Assembly: GCF_000420745.1 (NCBI RefSeq)
Contig: NZ_ATVN01000020.1
Coordinates: forward strand, 1 to 57,795
Reading direction: 5' to 3'
DNA: 57,795 nucleotides
Source of the DNA: Pseudorhodobacter ferrugineus DSM 5888
GTDB lineage: Bacteria; Pseudomonadota; Alphaproteobacteria; Rhodobacterales; Rhodobacteraceae
In this document: one piece after another, positions 25,202-34,132 of the stretch
How positions within the stretch are numbered: the stretch's first letter is position 1
Layout of the letters: each line of letters opens with the position of its first letter
Notes under the pieces: generated by a model
What the model saw: only the letters and a program-made list of their open reading frames with translations
Databases searched by the model: none
Told to the model about the DNA's origin: nothing
Position numbers and translations under genes: made by a program

Positions 25202-25382
25202 TTTGGGGTTCGCTTTTGGGGTCGGGGTTTGAAGGCGGCGTTCGGCTTTGGGGGCGACCCTACCCCTGCGCCGCAGAAATTGCGATAGGGCACGGGGCCA
25301 CAGTTGCGTGACGGGTGTGTCGCGCGCTAGGCTGGTTGGCAGCCTGCCTTTAGGCCCGCGAACCCGAACAAGGAACACCCCG

Positions 25383-26678
25383 ATGGCCCGTCAGGCCAAC
25401 CGCCTTAGTGTCACCCAAAAGCTGCGGTTGAACGGATCGCTTGCCGCGTCAATCCGCGTGTTGCGCTTTGATGCGTCGGGGTTGACGCGCTATCTGGAAG
25501 AACAAGCCAGCACGAACCCGCATCTGGTGATTGCCCCTTCGCCTGTTGACCCCGCGCAATGGTTGCCGCGCTGGACCACCGCCTTTGCCGCGCAGGGGGT
25601 CAGCAGATATGACGGACCGGACAGCGGTGCGCTGTTGCAGGCCCCCACGCTGGGGCTGATTGCCCATGTCACGCGCGAAATTGAACAGTCGGTGACCAGT
25701 GCAAGCGACCGCAATATTGCCTTTGCGTTGATGCAGGCGTTGGAGCCGTCGGGGTGGTTGGGGCGCAACGTTGATGCCATCGCTGCCGAAGCGGGGTTTA
25801 GCGCGGCGGACGGATTGCGCGTGTTGCAAAGGTTGCAAGGGATTGAACCCACGGGGCTTTTCGCGCGCAATTTGGCGGAATGCCTGCGCTTGCAGGCCGA
25901 GGAGGCAGAGTGCCTTGACCCCGTGATGGCCTGCGTGTTGGAGCATCTGGATATGCTTGCCTCGGGCGAGATTGAGCGGCTTGCCACGCTGTGCGGTGTA
26001 GGGCCGCCCGAAATTATGCTGCGGTTGCGGCGGATTCGCGGGTTTGACCCCAAGCCCGGGGCGCAGTTCGGCCAGAATGCAGCCCCTGTGCGCGAACCTG
26101 ATTTGATGGTGACGCGCGGCCCGACGGGGTGGATGGTCAGCCTGAACCGTTCGGCCTTGCCGGATGTGCAGATCAATGATGATGCAGAGGGCGGGGCTGG
26201 CAGTTTGACCGCCGCGCGGGATGTGCAGCGCATTGTGGCCAGCCGCAACCACACCTTGTTGCGCATTTCGCAAGATATTTTGAAGCGGCAAGAAGACATA
26301 ATCACCCAAGGATTTGTTGCGCTGAAGCCAATGACGATGCAAGAGATCGCCGATGGGTTGGATTTGCATGTCAGCACGATAAGCCGCGCGGTGGCGGGTG
26401 TGTCTGTCGATGGCCCGCGTGGCACGGTTTGGATACGCGCGATGTTCACGGCGGGTTTGGGAGATGGGACAGGCGGGGTAGCGGGGGGGGCGATCCGCGC
26501 GCGGTTGCTGAACCTGATCCGCGCCGAGGACCCGAAGCATGTGCAAAGCGATCAGGTCCTGGCCGAGGCGCTTTCGCAGCCGGACGCGCCTGTCGCGCGC
26601 CGAACGATCGCCAAATACCGCGCCTTGTTGAACATTCCGCCTGCGCATCAGCGGCGCAAGCAGGCGAACAGGGTTTAA
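25383..26678 (+). CDS. rpoN: RNA polymerase sigma-54 factor, divergent paralogue
   Basis: A 431-residue sigma-54. The core-binding region covers about 90-260 (PTGLFARNLAECLRLQA, GFDPKPGAQF), a helix-turn-helix lies in MTMQEIADGLDLHVSTISRA, and the C-terminal RpoN box is ARRTIAKYR followed by LLNIPPAHQRRKQ. Region I lacks the usual Gln-rich MTPQLQQAIRLLQ stretch; here it reads VTQKLRLNGSLAASIRVLRF. The protein is shorter than typical RpoN (about 480-500). Rhodobacter species carry several specialised rpoN copies, and this one may be such a paralogue. The ATG at 25383 was chosen as the family start. Confidence 0.85.
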   Translation: MARQANRLSVTQKLRLNGSLAASIRVLRFDASGLTRYLEEQASTNPHLVIAPSPVDPAQWLPRWTTAFAAQGVSRYDGPDSGALLQAPTLGLIAHVTREIEQSVTSASDRNIAFALMQALEPSGWLGRNVDAIAAEAGFSAADGLRVLQRLQGIEPTGLFARNLAECLRLQAEEAECLDPVMACVLEHLDMLASGEIERLATLCGVGPPEIMLRLRRIRGFDPKPGAQFGQNAAPVREPDLMVTRGPTGWMVSLNRSALPDVQINDDAEGGAGSLTAARDVQRIVASRNHTLLRISQDILKRQEDIITQGFVALKPMTMQEIADGLDLHVSTISRAVAGVSVDGPRGTVWIRAMFTAGLGDGTGGVAGGAIRARLLNLIRAEDPKHVQSDQVLAEALSQPDAPVARRTIAKYRALLNIPPAHQRRKQANRV

Positions 26679-26795
26679 GACAGTCATTTTGCACAGTTGC
26701 GGCAGATTTGGTCGGTTGCGGCTGGCCAAAGGGTCAGAATCCGTCCTAAATCGCACAGGTCCGGGATGACGGGCGGCAGAGGACATAAGCGCGAC

Positions 26796-28850
26796 ATGGG
26801 TCTTTTTCTGGGTGTTGATACGGGCGGAACCTATACGGATGCCGTGATCTTGAACAGCGAAACGGATCAGGTGATGGGCAAGGCCAAGTCCCTGACCACG
26901 CGCAAGGATTTGTCGCAGGGGATTGGCCGCGCGGTCGATGCCGCACTTGCGGCAGCACAGGTGGCCCCGCAGGATGTGGCGATGGTGTCGCTGTCGACGA
27001 CCCTGGCGACCAATGCGCTGGTCGAGGGGCAAGGCGGGCGTGTCGCGCTGGTGTTCATCGGGTTTGATGACGGCGATCTGGAACGCGGCGGGTTGCGTGA
27101 GGCGCTGGGTGGCGATCCGGTTATCCGGATTGCGGGCGGGCATGGCCATGCGGGGCAGGAGTTTGCGCCGCTGGACCTTGCGGGGCTGCAACTGGCGCTG
27201 GTCGATCACGGGGTCATGGGCTTTGCCGTGGCGTCGCGGTTTGCCACCCGCAACCCCGCGCATGAACTGGCCGCGCGTGAGATGATCCGGCGCATCACGG
27301 GGCGGCCTGTGACCTGTTCGCATGAATTGTCGGCCAATCTGAACGGGCCGAAACGGGCGTTGACGGCGGTGCTGAATGCGCGGTTGATCGGGATGATCGA
27401 CCGTTTGGTGACGGCTTGCGAAAGCCACAACACCAAGCGCGGGATTACCGCCCCCTTGATGGTGGTGCGCGGTGACGGGGCGCTGATTTCGGCGGCAATG
27501 GTGCGTGAACGGCCGATCGAGACGATTCTGTCCGGCCCTGCCGCGTCGATTGTGGGGGCACGCTGGTTGACGGGGGCCGATGATGCGCTGGTGTCGGATA
27601 TTGGCGGGACGACCACGGATGTGGCGCTGCTAAAGGACGGATTGCCCGAGATTGACCCCTTGGGCGCGCGGGTGGGCGGATACCGCACGATGGTTGAGGC
27701 GGTGGCGATGCGGACCACGGGCCTTGGGGGGGACAGCGAGGCGCATTTGATTACGGAAGGGTTGGACGGCGGGTTCACCCTTGGGCCACGGCGGTTGATC
27801 CCTGTGTCGCTGCTGGCGGTCGATCACGGGCCGATGGTGCATGACGCGCTGGACCGCGCGCTGTCACAAGACGCGGTGGGCGAACATGACGGGCGGTTCG
27901 TGGTGCCGATGGGATTTGAGGCGAACGGGCTGACGGCGCGCGAGGCAGGGTTGCTGGCGCGGATCACCCAGCCGATGCCACTGGCCGCCGCGTTTACATC
28001 GCGGCTGGAGGTGGCGGCGATGGACCGACTAGTCGCGCGCGGGTTGGTGATGCTGGCAGGGGTTACGCCATCGGATGCCAGCCATGTGCTGGGCGGGCTG
28101 ACGGATTGGGACGGGGTGGCGGCGGAAAAGGCCGTGCGATTGCTGGCAAAACGGCGCAACGGGCGCGGTGAACGGGTGGCACCGGATGCGCCAACGCTTG
28201 CGCAAGCGATTGTGGATCAGTTGACCGAACAAACCGCGACTTGCCTGTTGGAAGCGGCGTTTGGCGAAGACCCTGCCTTTGCGGGCGAGGATGGCGCTGT
28301 GTTGGCCCAGCACCCGCTGTTGCGGGCGGGATTGGCCCAACATCGCGGGATTATTGAGGTTTCCGCGCGGATTGGCGTGCCTGTCATCGGGCTTGGGGCG
28401 TCTGCGCCCTATTACTATGGCGCGGTTGGGGTGCGGTTGGGGGCCAAGATGATCTTGCCCGAACATGCCGGCGTGGCCAATGCGATTGGCGCGGTGGTCG
28501 GCCAAATCAGCCAACGCGCGACAGGTGTGGTATCATCAGCGGGTGAAGGGCAGTTCACCGCACACTTGGCTTACGGCCCCGAACGGTTCACCACCAAAGA
28601 GGCCGCGATGGGCGCGATGTTGGCGGCATTGACCGACGATGCAGCGGCGCGCGCGCGGCTGGCGGGGGCGGATGAGTTGCTGATCACAACCACCAAGGAT
28701 GTGCGTGAGGCCGAGGTGGAAGGGCGTGCGATGTTTATCGAGGCCACAATCAGCGTTACCGCATCGGGGCGGCCACGGGTGGCCCATGCGACCGAGGCTG
28801 TGGTGGACGGCGAGGTCGGTGTGCGCGGGACGGTTTACGGGGCTGTGTAA
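26796..28850 (+). CDS. hydantoinase/oxoprolinase family protein (HyuA-like)
   Basis: A 684-residue protein of the HyuA family, an actin-like ATPase fold. It opens FLGVDTGGTYTDAVIL (phosphate 1 motif), then SLSTTLATNALVEGQGGRVA, and mid-protein has ISGPA-like ILSGPAASIVGA followed by VSDIGGTTTDVALL. HyuA subunits hydrolyse cyclic amides (5-oxoproline, hydantoins) or carboxylate ketones using ATP, normally with a HyuB partner. No hyuB gene is adjacent, so either the partner is elsewhere or this stand-alone group has another role. The ATG at 26796 begins at the motif; earlier in-frame ATGs give a basic, unlike N-terminus. Confidence 0.82.
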   Translation: MGLFLGVDTGGTYTDAVILNSETDQVMGKAKSLTTRKDLSQGIGRAVDAALAAAQVAPQDVAMVSLSTTLATNALVEGQGGRVALVFIGFDDGDLERGGLREALGGDPVIRIAGGHGHAGQEFAPLDLAGLQLALVDHGVMGFAVASRFATRNPAHELAAREMIRRITGRPVTCSHELSANLNGPKRALTAVLNARLIGMIDRLVTACESHNTKRGITAPLMVVRGDGALISAAMVRERPIETILSGPAASIVGARWLTGADDALVSDIGGTTTDVALLKDGLPEIDPLGARVGGYRTMVEAVAMRTTGLGGDSEAHLITEGLDGGFTLGPRRLIPVSLLAVDHGPMVHDALDRALSQDAVGEHDGRFVVPMGFEANGLTAREAGLLARITQPMPLAAAFTSRLEVAAMDRLVARGLVMLAGVTPSDASHVLGGLTDWDGVAAEKAVRLLAKRRNGRGERVAPDAPTLAQAIVDQLTEQTATCLLEAAFGEDPAFAGEDGAVLAQHPLLRAGLAQHRGIIEVSARIGVPVIGLGASAPYYYGAVGVRLGAKMILPEHAGVANAIGAVVGQISQRATGVVSSAGEGQFTAHLAYGPERFTTKEAAMGAMLAALTDDAAARARLAGADELLITTTKDVREAEVEGRAMFIEATISVTASGRPRVAHATEAVVDGEVGVRGTVYGAV

Positions 28851-28966
28851 AATCGGGTGCCGAATTGGGGCGGCCCGAATTAGGGGGCAATTGCTGCGAC
28901 GTGCAGGAAACCCGCCGATTCCCTCTTGACGCCCCGCGCCCACCCCCTTAACCACCCGCCTTAAGT

Positions 28967-29043
<77 letters not shown>

Positions 29044-29168
29044 CTTACCCCCTTTTCGAATTGCAGTTTGGCGGTGTTGCGCCGATGGGTCTGCGCCTGC
29101 AATTTTGGCAGGATGAAAGCGGGGATAATATCGGCTAGTGTCCGTGGCATGATGGTAGCGGGTCACGC

Positions 29169-30515
29169 ATGATGGATATACCGACACTTGCCGCGTTCCG
29201 GTTTGGATATGGCTTGCCTGCGGGGGCGGCCACGGCCGATGCTGTGCTGGCAGGATTGTTTGCACCGGATGATATGGCCGCGCGACACCAGACGATCGGG
29301 CTTGGCGATGCCCTGCCCCTGATGGCGCGGGCGCATGAGGCACGAAAAATGTTGCGCCAAGATGCGACACAGCGCGCTGCCTATAGAACCGCCATACGCG
29401 AGGTGACGGCTGCCGCCGAGGCCGGTGTGCGGGCGCAGTTTGCGCGCTGTCTGGATGCACCGATTGGGTTTCGCGAGCGGCTGACCGCCTTTTGGGCCGA
29501 TCATTTCACCACCAAGGCGCGGTCGGCTGCCGAACGCCCCCTGCCCGGGACGCTGGTGCATGATGCGCTGCGCCCGCATGTGACGGGGCGGTTTGCGGAT
29601 ATGCTGATTGCGGCCACCTTGCACCCTGCGATGCTGGTGTTTTTGGACCAGTCGGCATCTGTCGGACCCTTGTCGCCGGTGGGTAAACGGCGCAATCGCG
29701 GGGTGAATGAAAACCTTGCGCGCGAGGTGATGGAGCTGCACAGCCTTGGCGTGACAGCCGATTACGGGCAAGCCGATGTGCGGCAAATGGCCTTGCTGTT
29801 GACGGGATTGGACAGCAATTTGCGCGACGGTTTTGTGTTCCACCCCGACCGCGCCGAACCGGGGGCCGAGGTGGTTTTGGGGACATCTTATGGCGGTGAC
29901 GGGCTGGACCCGATCAAGGCCGCGCTGACCGACCTTGCCCGCCACCCCGCAACGGCGGCGCATATTGCGGGAAAACTGGCGGTGCATTTTGTGTCGGATG
30001 CGCCCGACCCCGATTTGGTGCGCGCGATGACCGCGACCTATCTGGAAACGGACGGCGACTTGCTGGCAGTTTATGGCTCGATGCTGAACCATCCGTCGGC
30101 ATGGGTGCCGGAGTTGATGAAAGCGCGACAACCGGTTGAATTTGTGCTGGCGGCATTGCGCTCGCTGGGCATGACGGGGGATGATTTACAGCGCATGGGC
30201 AGCGGGCCGTTTTCGCGGATGATTTTAAAGCCGATGGGCCGGATGGGGCAGGATTGGCAACAGCCCGTGGGGCCGGATGGTTGGGCCGAAGAGGCCGAGG
30301 CCTGGATCACGCCGCAGGGGTTAAGTGCGCGGATCACTTGGGCGATGGAGGTGCCGGGGCGGCTGGTGCGGCCGATGCCCGATCCGGTGGCGTTTGCCCG
30401 CCGCGCGCTGGGGTCTGCGGCAGACGAGCGGGTGCTGTGGGCCGTGGCACGGGCGGAATCGACGCGCGAAGGGGTGGGGCTGGTCCTTGCCGCGCCCGCG
30501 TTTAACCGGAGGTAG
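29169..30515 (+). CDS. DUF1800 domain-containing protein
   Basis: A 448-residue protein of the DUF1800 family. Typical motifs are AAFRFGYGLP at the start, ERLTAFWADHFTT (about 100-113), PAMLVFLDQ, NENLAREVMELHSLGV (about 178-193) and VRQMALLLTG. The family pairs with DUF1501 proteins in two-gene operons, as here (next start 4 bases on). It is likely exported or envelope-associated, although no clear signal peptide is visible. Biochemical function is unknown; proposals for other members involve polysaccharide or cell-surface processes. Confidence 0.85.
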   Translation: MMDIPTLAAFRFGYGLPAGAATADAVLAGLFAPDDMAARHQTIGLGDALPLMARAHEARKMLRQDATQRAAYRTAIREVTAAAEAGVRAQFARCLDAPIGFRERLTAFWADHFTTKARSAAERPLPGTLVHDALRPHVTGRFADMLIAATLHPAMLVFLDQSASVGPLSPVGKRRNRGVNENLAREVMELHSLGVTADYGQADVRQMALLLTGLDSNLRDGFVFHPDRAEPGAEVVLGTSYGGDGLDPIKAALTDLARHPATAAHIAGKLAVHFVSDAPDPDLVRAMTATYLETDGDLLAVYGSMLNHPSAWVPELMKARQPVEFVLAALRSLGMTGDDLQRMGSGPFSRMILKPMGRMGQDWQQPVGPDGWAEEAEAWITPQGLSARITWAMEVPGRLVRPMPDPVAFARRALGSAADERVLWAVARAESTREGVGLVLAAPAFNRR

Positions 30516-30519
30516 GGCT

Positions 30520-31728
30520 GTGGACAGACGCCAGTTTTTGCGCGGAATGACGGTGGCGGGGTGTTCGGCAGCGGCGCATCCGCTTTTGACCTCGGTTACT
30601 TTGGCGACGGGGCGCGGTTTGGGGGAAAACCGGCTTGTGGTGGTCATTTTGCGCGGGGCGATGGACGGGTTGGATGTGGTACAGCCTGTGGGCGACCGTG
30701 ATTTCGCGGGGCTGCGGCCGGATTTGCCCGCCAGTGCGATGATGTTAAGCGGACCATTCGCGCTGCACCCTGCGCTGGGCGGGCTGCAAGGGTTGTGGCA
30801 GGCGGGGCAGCTGGGGTTTGTACAGGCAACATCAACGCCTTACCGCGACAAACGCAGCCATTTTGACGGGCAATCGCTGCTGGAAGCGGGCACAGGCATG
30901 GATGTGGCATTGGGCGCGCAGCGCGATGGGTGGTTGAACCGGATGCTGCAAACGGTGCCTGGATTATCGGCGGAAACCGCCTATGCGGTGGGACGAGAGG
31001 CGTTGCCGTTGCTGGCGGGGCGGGGCCCAAGCCGCGCCTGGACGCCGGATGTCAGCCTTGTGCTGTCGTCGCAGGCGCAGGGGTTGCTGGACCATATTTA
31101 CCACGAAGATGATTTGTTCCGCGAGGCGGGGATGGAGGCTTTGGAGCTGTCGTCCGAGCTGTCGGGCCGTGCGCCGCGCGCCGCGCGCGAAGTGTCGGGT
31201 GGCAAGGGATTGGGCGAGGACCGCGCGTGGCCCGATATCGACGGGTTGGTCGATTTTGCTGCTGGCCGGTTGGTGGGTGACACGCGGATCGCGGCGTTCT
31301 CATTGGCAGGATGGGATACGCACCGCAACCAGAACGGCGCAATTGCGCGGCCCTTGTCGCGGTTGCAGCGGGTTATTTTGCGGATGCAGGCGCAGATGGG
31401 GGCCGATGTTTGGGGCCGAACGACCCTGATTGCGATGACCGAATTTGGCCGCACCGTGCGGCAAAATGGAACGGGCGGAACCGATCACGGCACAGGCGGC
31501 GCGATGGTGCTGGCGGGCGGTGCGCTGCGCGGCGGGTCGGTTTATGGTGATTGGCCCGGGCTGTCTGAGGCTGCCCTCTATGACCGCCGTGACCTGATGC
31601 CGACGTCGGACGTGCGGGCCTGGGCTGCGTGGTCCATGCGCGGGCTGTTCGGGCTGGAGCGCGCTGTGTTGGAACGCGCTGTGTTTCCGGGGCTGGATAT
31701 GGGGGCGGACCCCAAGTTGATTTTATAG
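30520..31728 (+). CDS. DUF1501 domain-containing protein, Tat-exported
   Basis: A 402-residue protein starting at GTG (30520) with GGAGG 8 bases upstream. VDRRQFLRGMTVAGCSAAAH is a twin-arginine-type signal (RRQFLRG). The body has VVVILRGAMDGLDVV, FVQATSTPYRDKRSHFDGQ, FSLAGWDTHRNQNG and IAMTEFGRTVRQNGTGGTDH, the sulfatase/alkaline-phosphatase-like DUF1501 pattern with conserved Asp and His metal-ligand candidates. Translated directly after the DUF1800 gene. The ATG-based alternative in another frame is a shadow. Confidence 0.85.
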   Translation: MDRRQFLRGMTVAGCSAAAHPLLTSVTLATGRGLGENRLVVVILRGAMDGLDVVQPVGDRDFAGLRPDLPASAMMLSGPFALHPALGGLQGLWQAGQLGFVQATSTPYRDKRSHFDGQSLLEAGTGMDVALGAQRDGWLNRMLQTVPGLSAETAYAVGREALPLLAGRGPSRAWTPDVSLVLSSQAQGLLDHIYHEDDLFREAGMEALELSSELSGRAPRAAREVSGGKGLGEDRAWPDIDGLVDFAAGRLVGDTRIAAFSLAGWDTHRNQNGAIARPLSRLQRVILRMQAQMGADVWGRTTLIAMTEFGRTVRQNGTGGTDHGTGGAMVLAGGALRGGSVYGDWPGLSEAALYDRRDLMPTSDVRAWAAWSMRGLFGLERAVLERAVFPGLDMGADPKLIL

Positions 31729-31825
31729 CCGTATCCAACGGTCAGGTGGCGCAGATGGCTATTGTCGTTTGGGCGCCTGCGCCGCATAACGATGGCACCT
31801 TTCCTGTGTACGGGGCGCGCATTTC

Positions 31826-32527
31826 ATGACCAAAGACCTTTCAAATTGGGTGCCGCCAGCGGCCCCTGCGGGGGCCATGCTGACAGGGCCGCATGTGGTG
31901 TTGGAGCGGTTGGATGCCGATTTGCACGCGGCCGATTTGCACCGCGCCTTTACCGGCCATGATGCGCTGTGGGATTATATGCCTTACGGGCCGTTTACAT
32001 CTGCAGCAGCCTATCACCGTTGGGCCAAGGAAATGGCGGCGCTGGACGACCCGCATTTTTATGTGTTGCGCAATGTGGCCACGGGCCATTGCGGCGGGAT
32101 TGCCAGTTATTTGCGCATTACCCCTGCGGCGGGATCAATCGAGGTGGGGCATATCTGCATCAGCCCCGAACTGCAAAAATCGGTTCATGCGACCGAGGCG
32201 ATGTTTTTGATGATGCAATGGGCGTTTGATGCGGGCTATCGGCGGTACGAATGGAAATGCAACGCGGCCAACATGGCGTCACGCCGCGCGGCACAGCGGT
32301 TCGGGTTTTCCTATGAAGGGATTTTCCGGCAAGCGGCCGTGATTAAAGGACGCAACCGTGACACCGCGTGGTTTTCGGTGATCGACAGCGAATGGCCAGC
32401 GCTGCGCGAGGCGTTTTTGGCTTGGCTTGCCCCGTCGAATTTTGGCCCAAACGGCCAGCAGCGTGAAAGCCTGAGCGACTTGACGCGGTTGGTGCGGGCC
32501 AATGATGACCCGGGTTTGCGCGGCTGA
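31826..32527 (+). CDS. GNAT acetyltransferase (RimJ/RimL-like)
   Basis: A 233-residue protein of the RimJ/RimL-type N-acetyltransferase group. The strand-4 and acetyl-CoA region reads GSIEVGHICISPELQKSVHA, then EAMFLMMQWAFDAGYRRYEW and KCNAANMASRRAAQRFGFSY, and EGIFRQAAVIKGRNRDTAWF closes the fold. The substrate (a protein N-terminus or small molecule) is unknown. Nearest neighbours are on either strand, so it is probably monocistronic. Confidence 0.82.
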   Translation: MTKDLSNWVPPAAPAGAMLTGPHVVLERLDADLHAADLHRAFTGHDALWDYMPYGPFTSAAAYHRWAKEMAALDDPHFYVLRNVATGHCGGIASYLRITPAAGSIEVGHICISPELQKSVHATEAMFLMMQWAFDAGYRRYEWKCNAANMASRRAAQRFGFSYEGIFRQAAVIKGRNRDTAWFSVIDSEWPALREAFLAWLAPSNFGPNGQQRESLSDLTRLVRANDDPGLRG

Positions 32528-32529
32528 CC

Positions 32530-33282
32530 CTATAACGGGTCGCTTGGATTTGCGGCAAAAGGATCGCCGAGCGAGCGGATTCTTTGCTGCAAGATATGGC
32601 CCAAGCCTGCCAATGCCGCATCCGAGGTTTGGGCCTGTGCGGCAGCCCCTTCAAGCGCCGTATCGTGGCAACTGCGGGCAATACCGCGGATGAAATTCAT
32701 GACATAGCTTTTCGGGCCAAGAACGCCATTTGCGACCATGTCGGCAGCATGGATCAGATCATCTTGCAACGCTTGGGTGTCGGGGTGGATGGTTTGTTTT
32801 GCCAGCGGTGCGGGTGGCGGTACCTGCCCTGTCAGATGTTGCAAAACCGCGCTTTGAAACCCTGCCAGACTGTCCAACGGCTTTTCCAAGAACCCCGCAG
32901 CCCCTGCACGCATGGCACCTGACCAACCATCGGGGTCGCCGCTGGTCGCCAAGACGACACATGCGCCTGCGTCGTGCTTCGTAAGCTCGCGGATAAGATC
33001 GACACCGTTACCATCAGGCAAGCCAAGATCGACCAGCACCACATCGGGGCGGTAGACAGCCAGATGGCGGCGCGCGGCAGCCAGTGTTTCGGCACGGCGC
33101 AATCGCACGCCACTGCGCTGGCACAAAAGGCGCAACGCCTCAGACGCGAAACGGCTGTCTTCGACCGCAAGCATAGTGACGCCAGACAAAGGCAACAGGT
33201 TTGCAGGACGGATTGCGGCAAAGCCAGGCCCTGCGGGCAGCGAGAACGGGAGCGGAGATGGCATATTTAGATCCTTCGCCAT
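32530..33282 (-). CDS. single-domain response regulator with a C-terminal extension
   Basis: A 250-residue protein. Residues about 35-150 form a receiver domain: VTMLAVEDSRFASEALRLL (acidic pocket ED), VVLVDLGLPDGNGVDLI (phospho-acceptor Asp), ATSGDP and GFLEKPL (Lys). No DNA-binding or catalytic domain follows, only about 95 mostly helical residues (DTQALQDDLIHAADMVANGV). It may be a phosphorelay intermediate or bind a partner protein. No sensor kinase is adjacent. An alternative start is the ATG at 33264. Confidence 0.78.
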   Translation of the reverse strand: MAKDLNMPSPLPFSLPAGPGFAAIRPANLLPLSGVTMLAVEDSRFASEALRLLCQRSGVRLRRAETLAAARRHLAVYRPDVVLVDLGLPDGNGVDLIRELTKHDAGACVVLATSGDPDGWSGAMRAGAAGFLEKPLDSLAGFQSAVLQHLTGQVPPPAPLAKQTIHPDTQALQDDLIHAADMVANGVLGPKSYVMNFIRGIARSCHDTALEGAAAQAQTSDAALAGLGHILQQRIRSLGDPFAANPSDPL

Positions 33283-33446
33283 TGGGAAACCACCCGCTTA
33301 TCTGACGCCCAAACCCCCTAAGGATTGGTGAATCAATCCCAAAAAAAACGACTTTGGTCACAAGGTTTCCTGCGGCAGTCCGCCCTCTTGCCCTGCGCCC
33401 GCACAAACCGCATAAAGCGAGGACATTCGTCACCACGGAGCCCCCT

Positions 33447-33851
33447 ATGATTGGACGACTAAACCATGTTGCCATAGCTGTGCCCGATCTGGACGCGGCT
33501 GCGGCGCAGTATCGCAACACGCTGGGGGCCACTGTGGGCCCTGCACAAGATGAACCCGCCCACGGGGTGACGGTGGTGTTTATCACCTTGCCCAACACCA
33601 AAATCGAGTTGCTGTATCCCTTGGGGGAAAACTCGCCCATCAACGGGTTTTTGGAAAAAAACCCGAGCGGCGGGATTCACCATATCTGCTATGAGGTGGA
33701 TGATATTCTGGCCGCGCGTGATCATCTGCTAGCCAGCGGCGCGCGGGTTTTGGGCAGCGGAGAGCCAAAGATTGGCGCACATGGCAAGCCTGTGCTATTC
33801 CTGCACCCCAAGGATTTTAACGGCTGTCTGGTCGAACTGGAGCAAGTATGA
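33447..33851 (+). CDS. mce: methylmalonyl-CoA epimerase
   Basis: A 134-residue vicinal-oxygen-chelate protein. Metal ligands are visible: His in GRLNHVAIAVPDLDAA (residue 7), His in GGIHHICYEVDD and Glu in GCLVELEQV at the end; NTKIELLYPLGENSPI is typical of the family. It interconverts (2S)- and (2R)-methylmalonyl-CoA in propionate catabolism. The ATG at 33447 is at the conserved start. It overlaps the DUF1467 gene by ATGA, a pairing common in Rhodobacterales. Confidence 0.9.
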   Translation: MIGRLNHVAIAVPDLDAAAAQYRNTLGATVGPAQDEPAHGVTVVFITLPNTKIELLYPLGENSPINGFLEKNPSGGIHHICYEVDDILAARDHLLASGARVLGSGEPKIGAHGKPVLFLHPKDFNGCLVELEQV

Positions 33852-34132
33852 GCATTTCCGCCGCCATCGTTATGTTTGCCGTGTGTTGGTTCATGACGTT
33901 TTTCGTCGTGTTACCGCTGCGGTTCAAATCGCAAGGAGATCTAGGGGTTGTCGTGCCCGGAACGCCCGCCAGCGCGCCTGCCGGATTTGTGGTGAAGCGC
34001 AAAGCATGGATCACCACCATTGCCGCCACCGTGATCTGGCTGATCTTGTGCGCCATCATCCTGTCGGGCAAAATTTCGGTGCGCGATTTCGACTTTATGG
34101 ACCGGATGCCACCCGCGACGACGCTGAACTGA
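33848..34132 (+). CDS. DUF1467 family membrane protein
   Basis: A 94-residue protein with two transmembrane helices (AAIVMFAVCWFMTFFVVLPL and TIAATVIWLILCAIIL) separated by a loop holding RFKSQGDLGVVVPGTPASAP, the hallmark of DUF1467. Translationally coupled to methylmalonyl-CoA epimerase. Function unknown. It converges on the CysZ-like gene with no spacer. Confidence 0.85.
   Translation: MSISAAIVMFAVCWFMTFFVVLPLRFKSQGDLGVVVPGTPASAPAGFVVKRKAWITTIAATVIWLILCAIILSGKISVRDFDFMDRMPPATTLN

Noticed and set aside
25449-27428. 659-residue minus-strand frame across rpoN and the HyuA-like gene
   Set aside because: It is antisense to two clear genes, very rich in Arg, Gln, His and Pro, and spans their intergenic region. 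A shadow of high GC at third positions.
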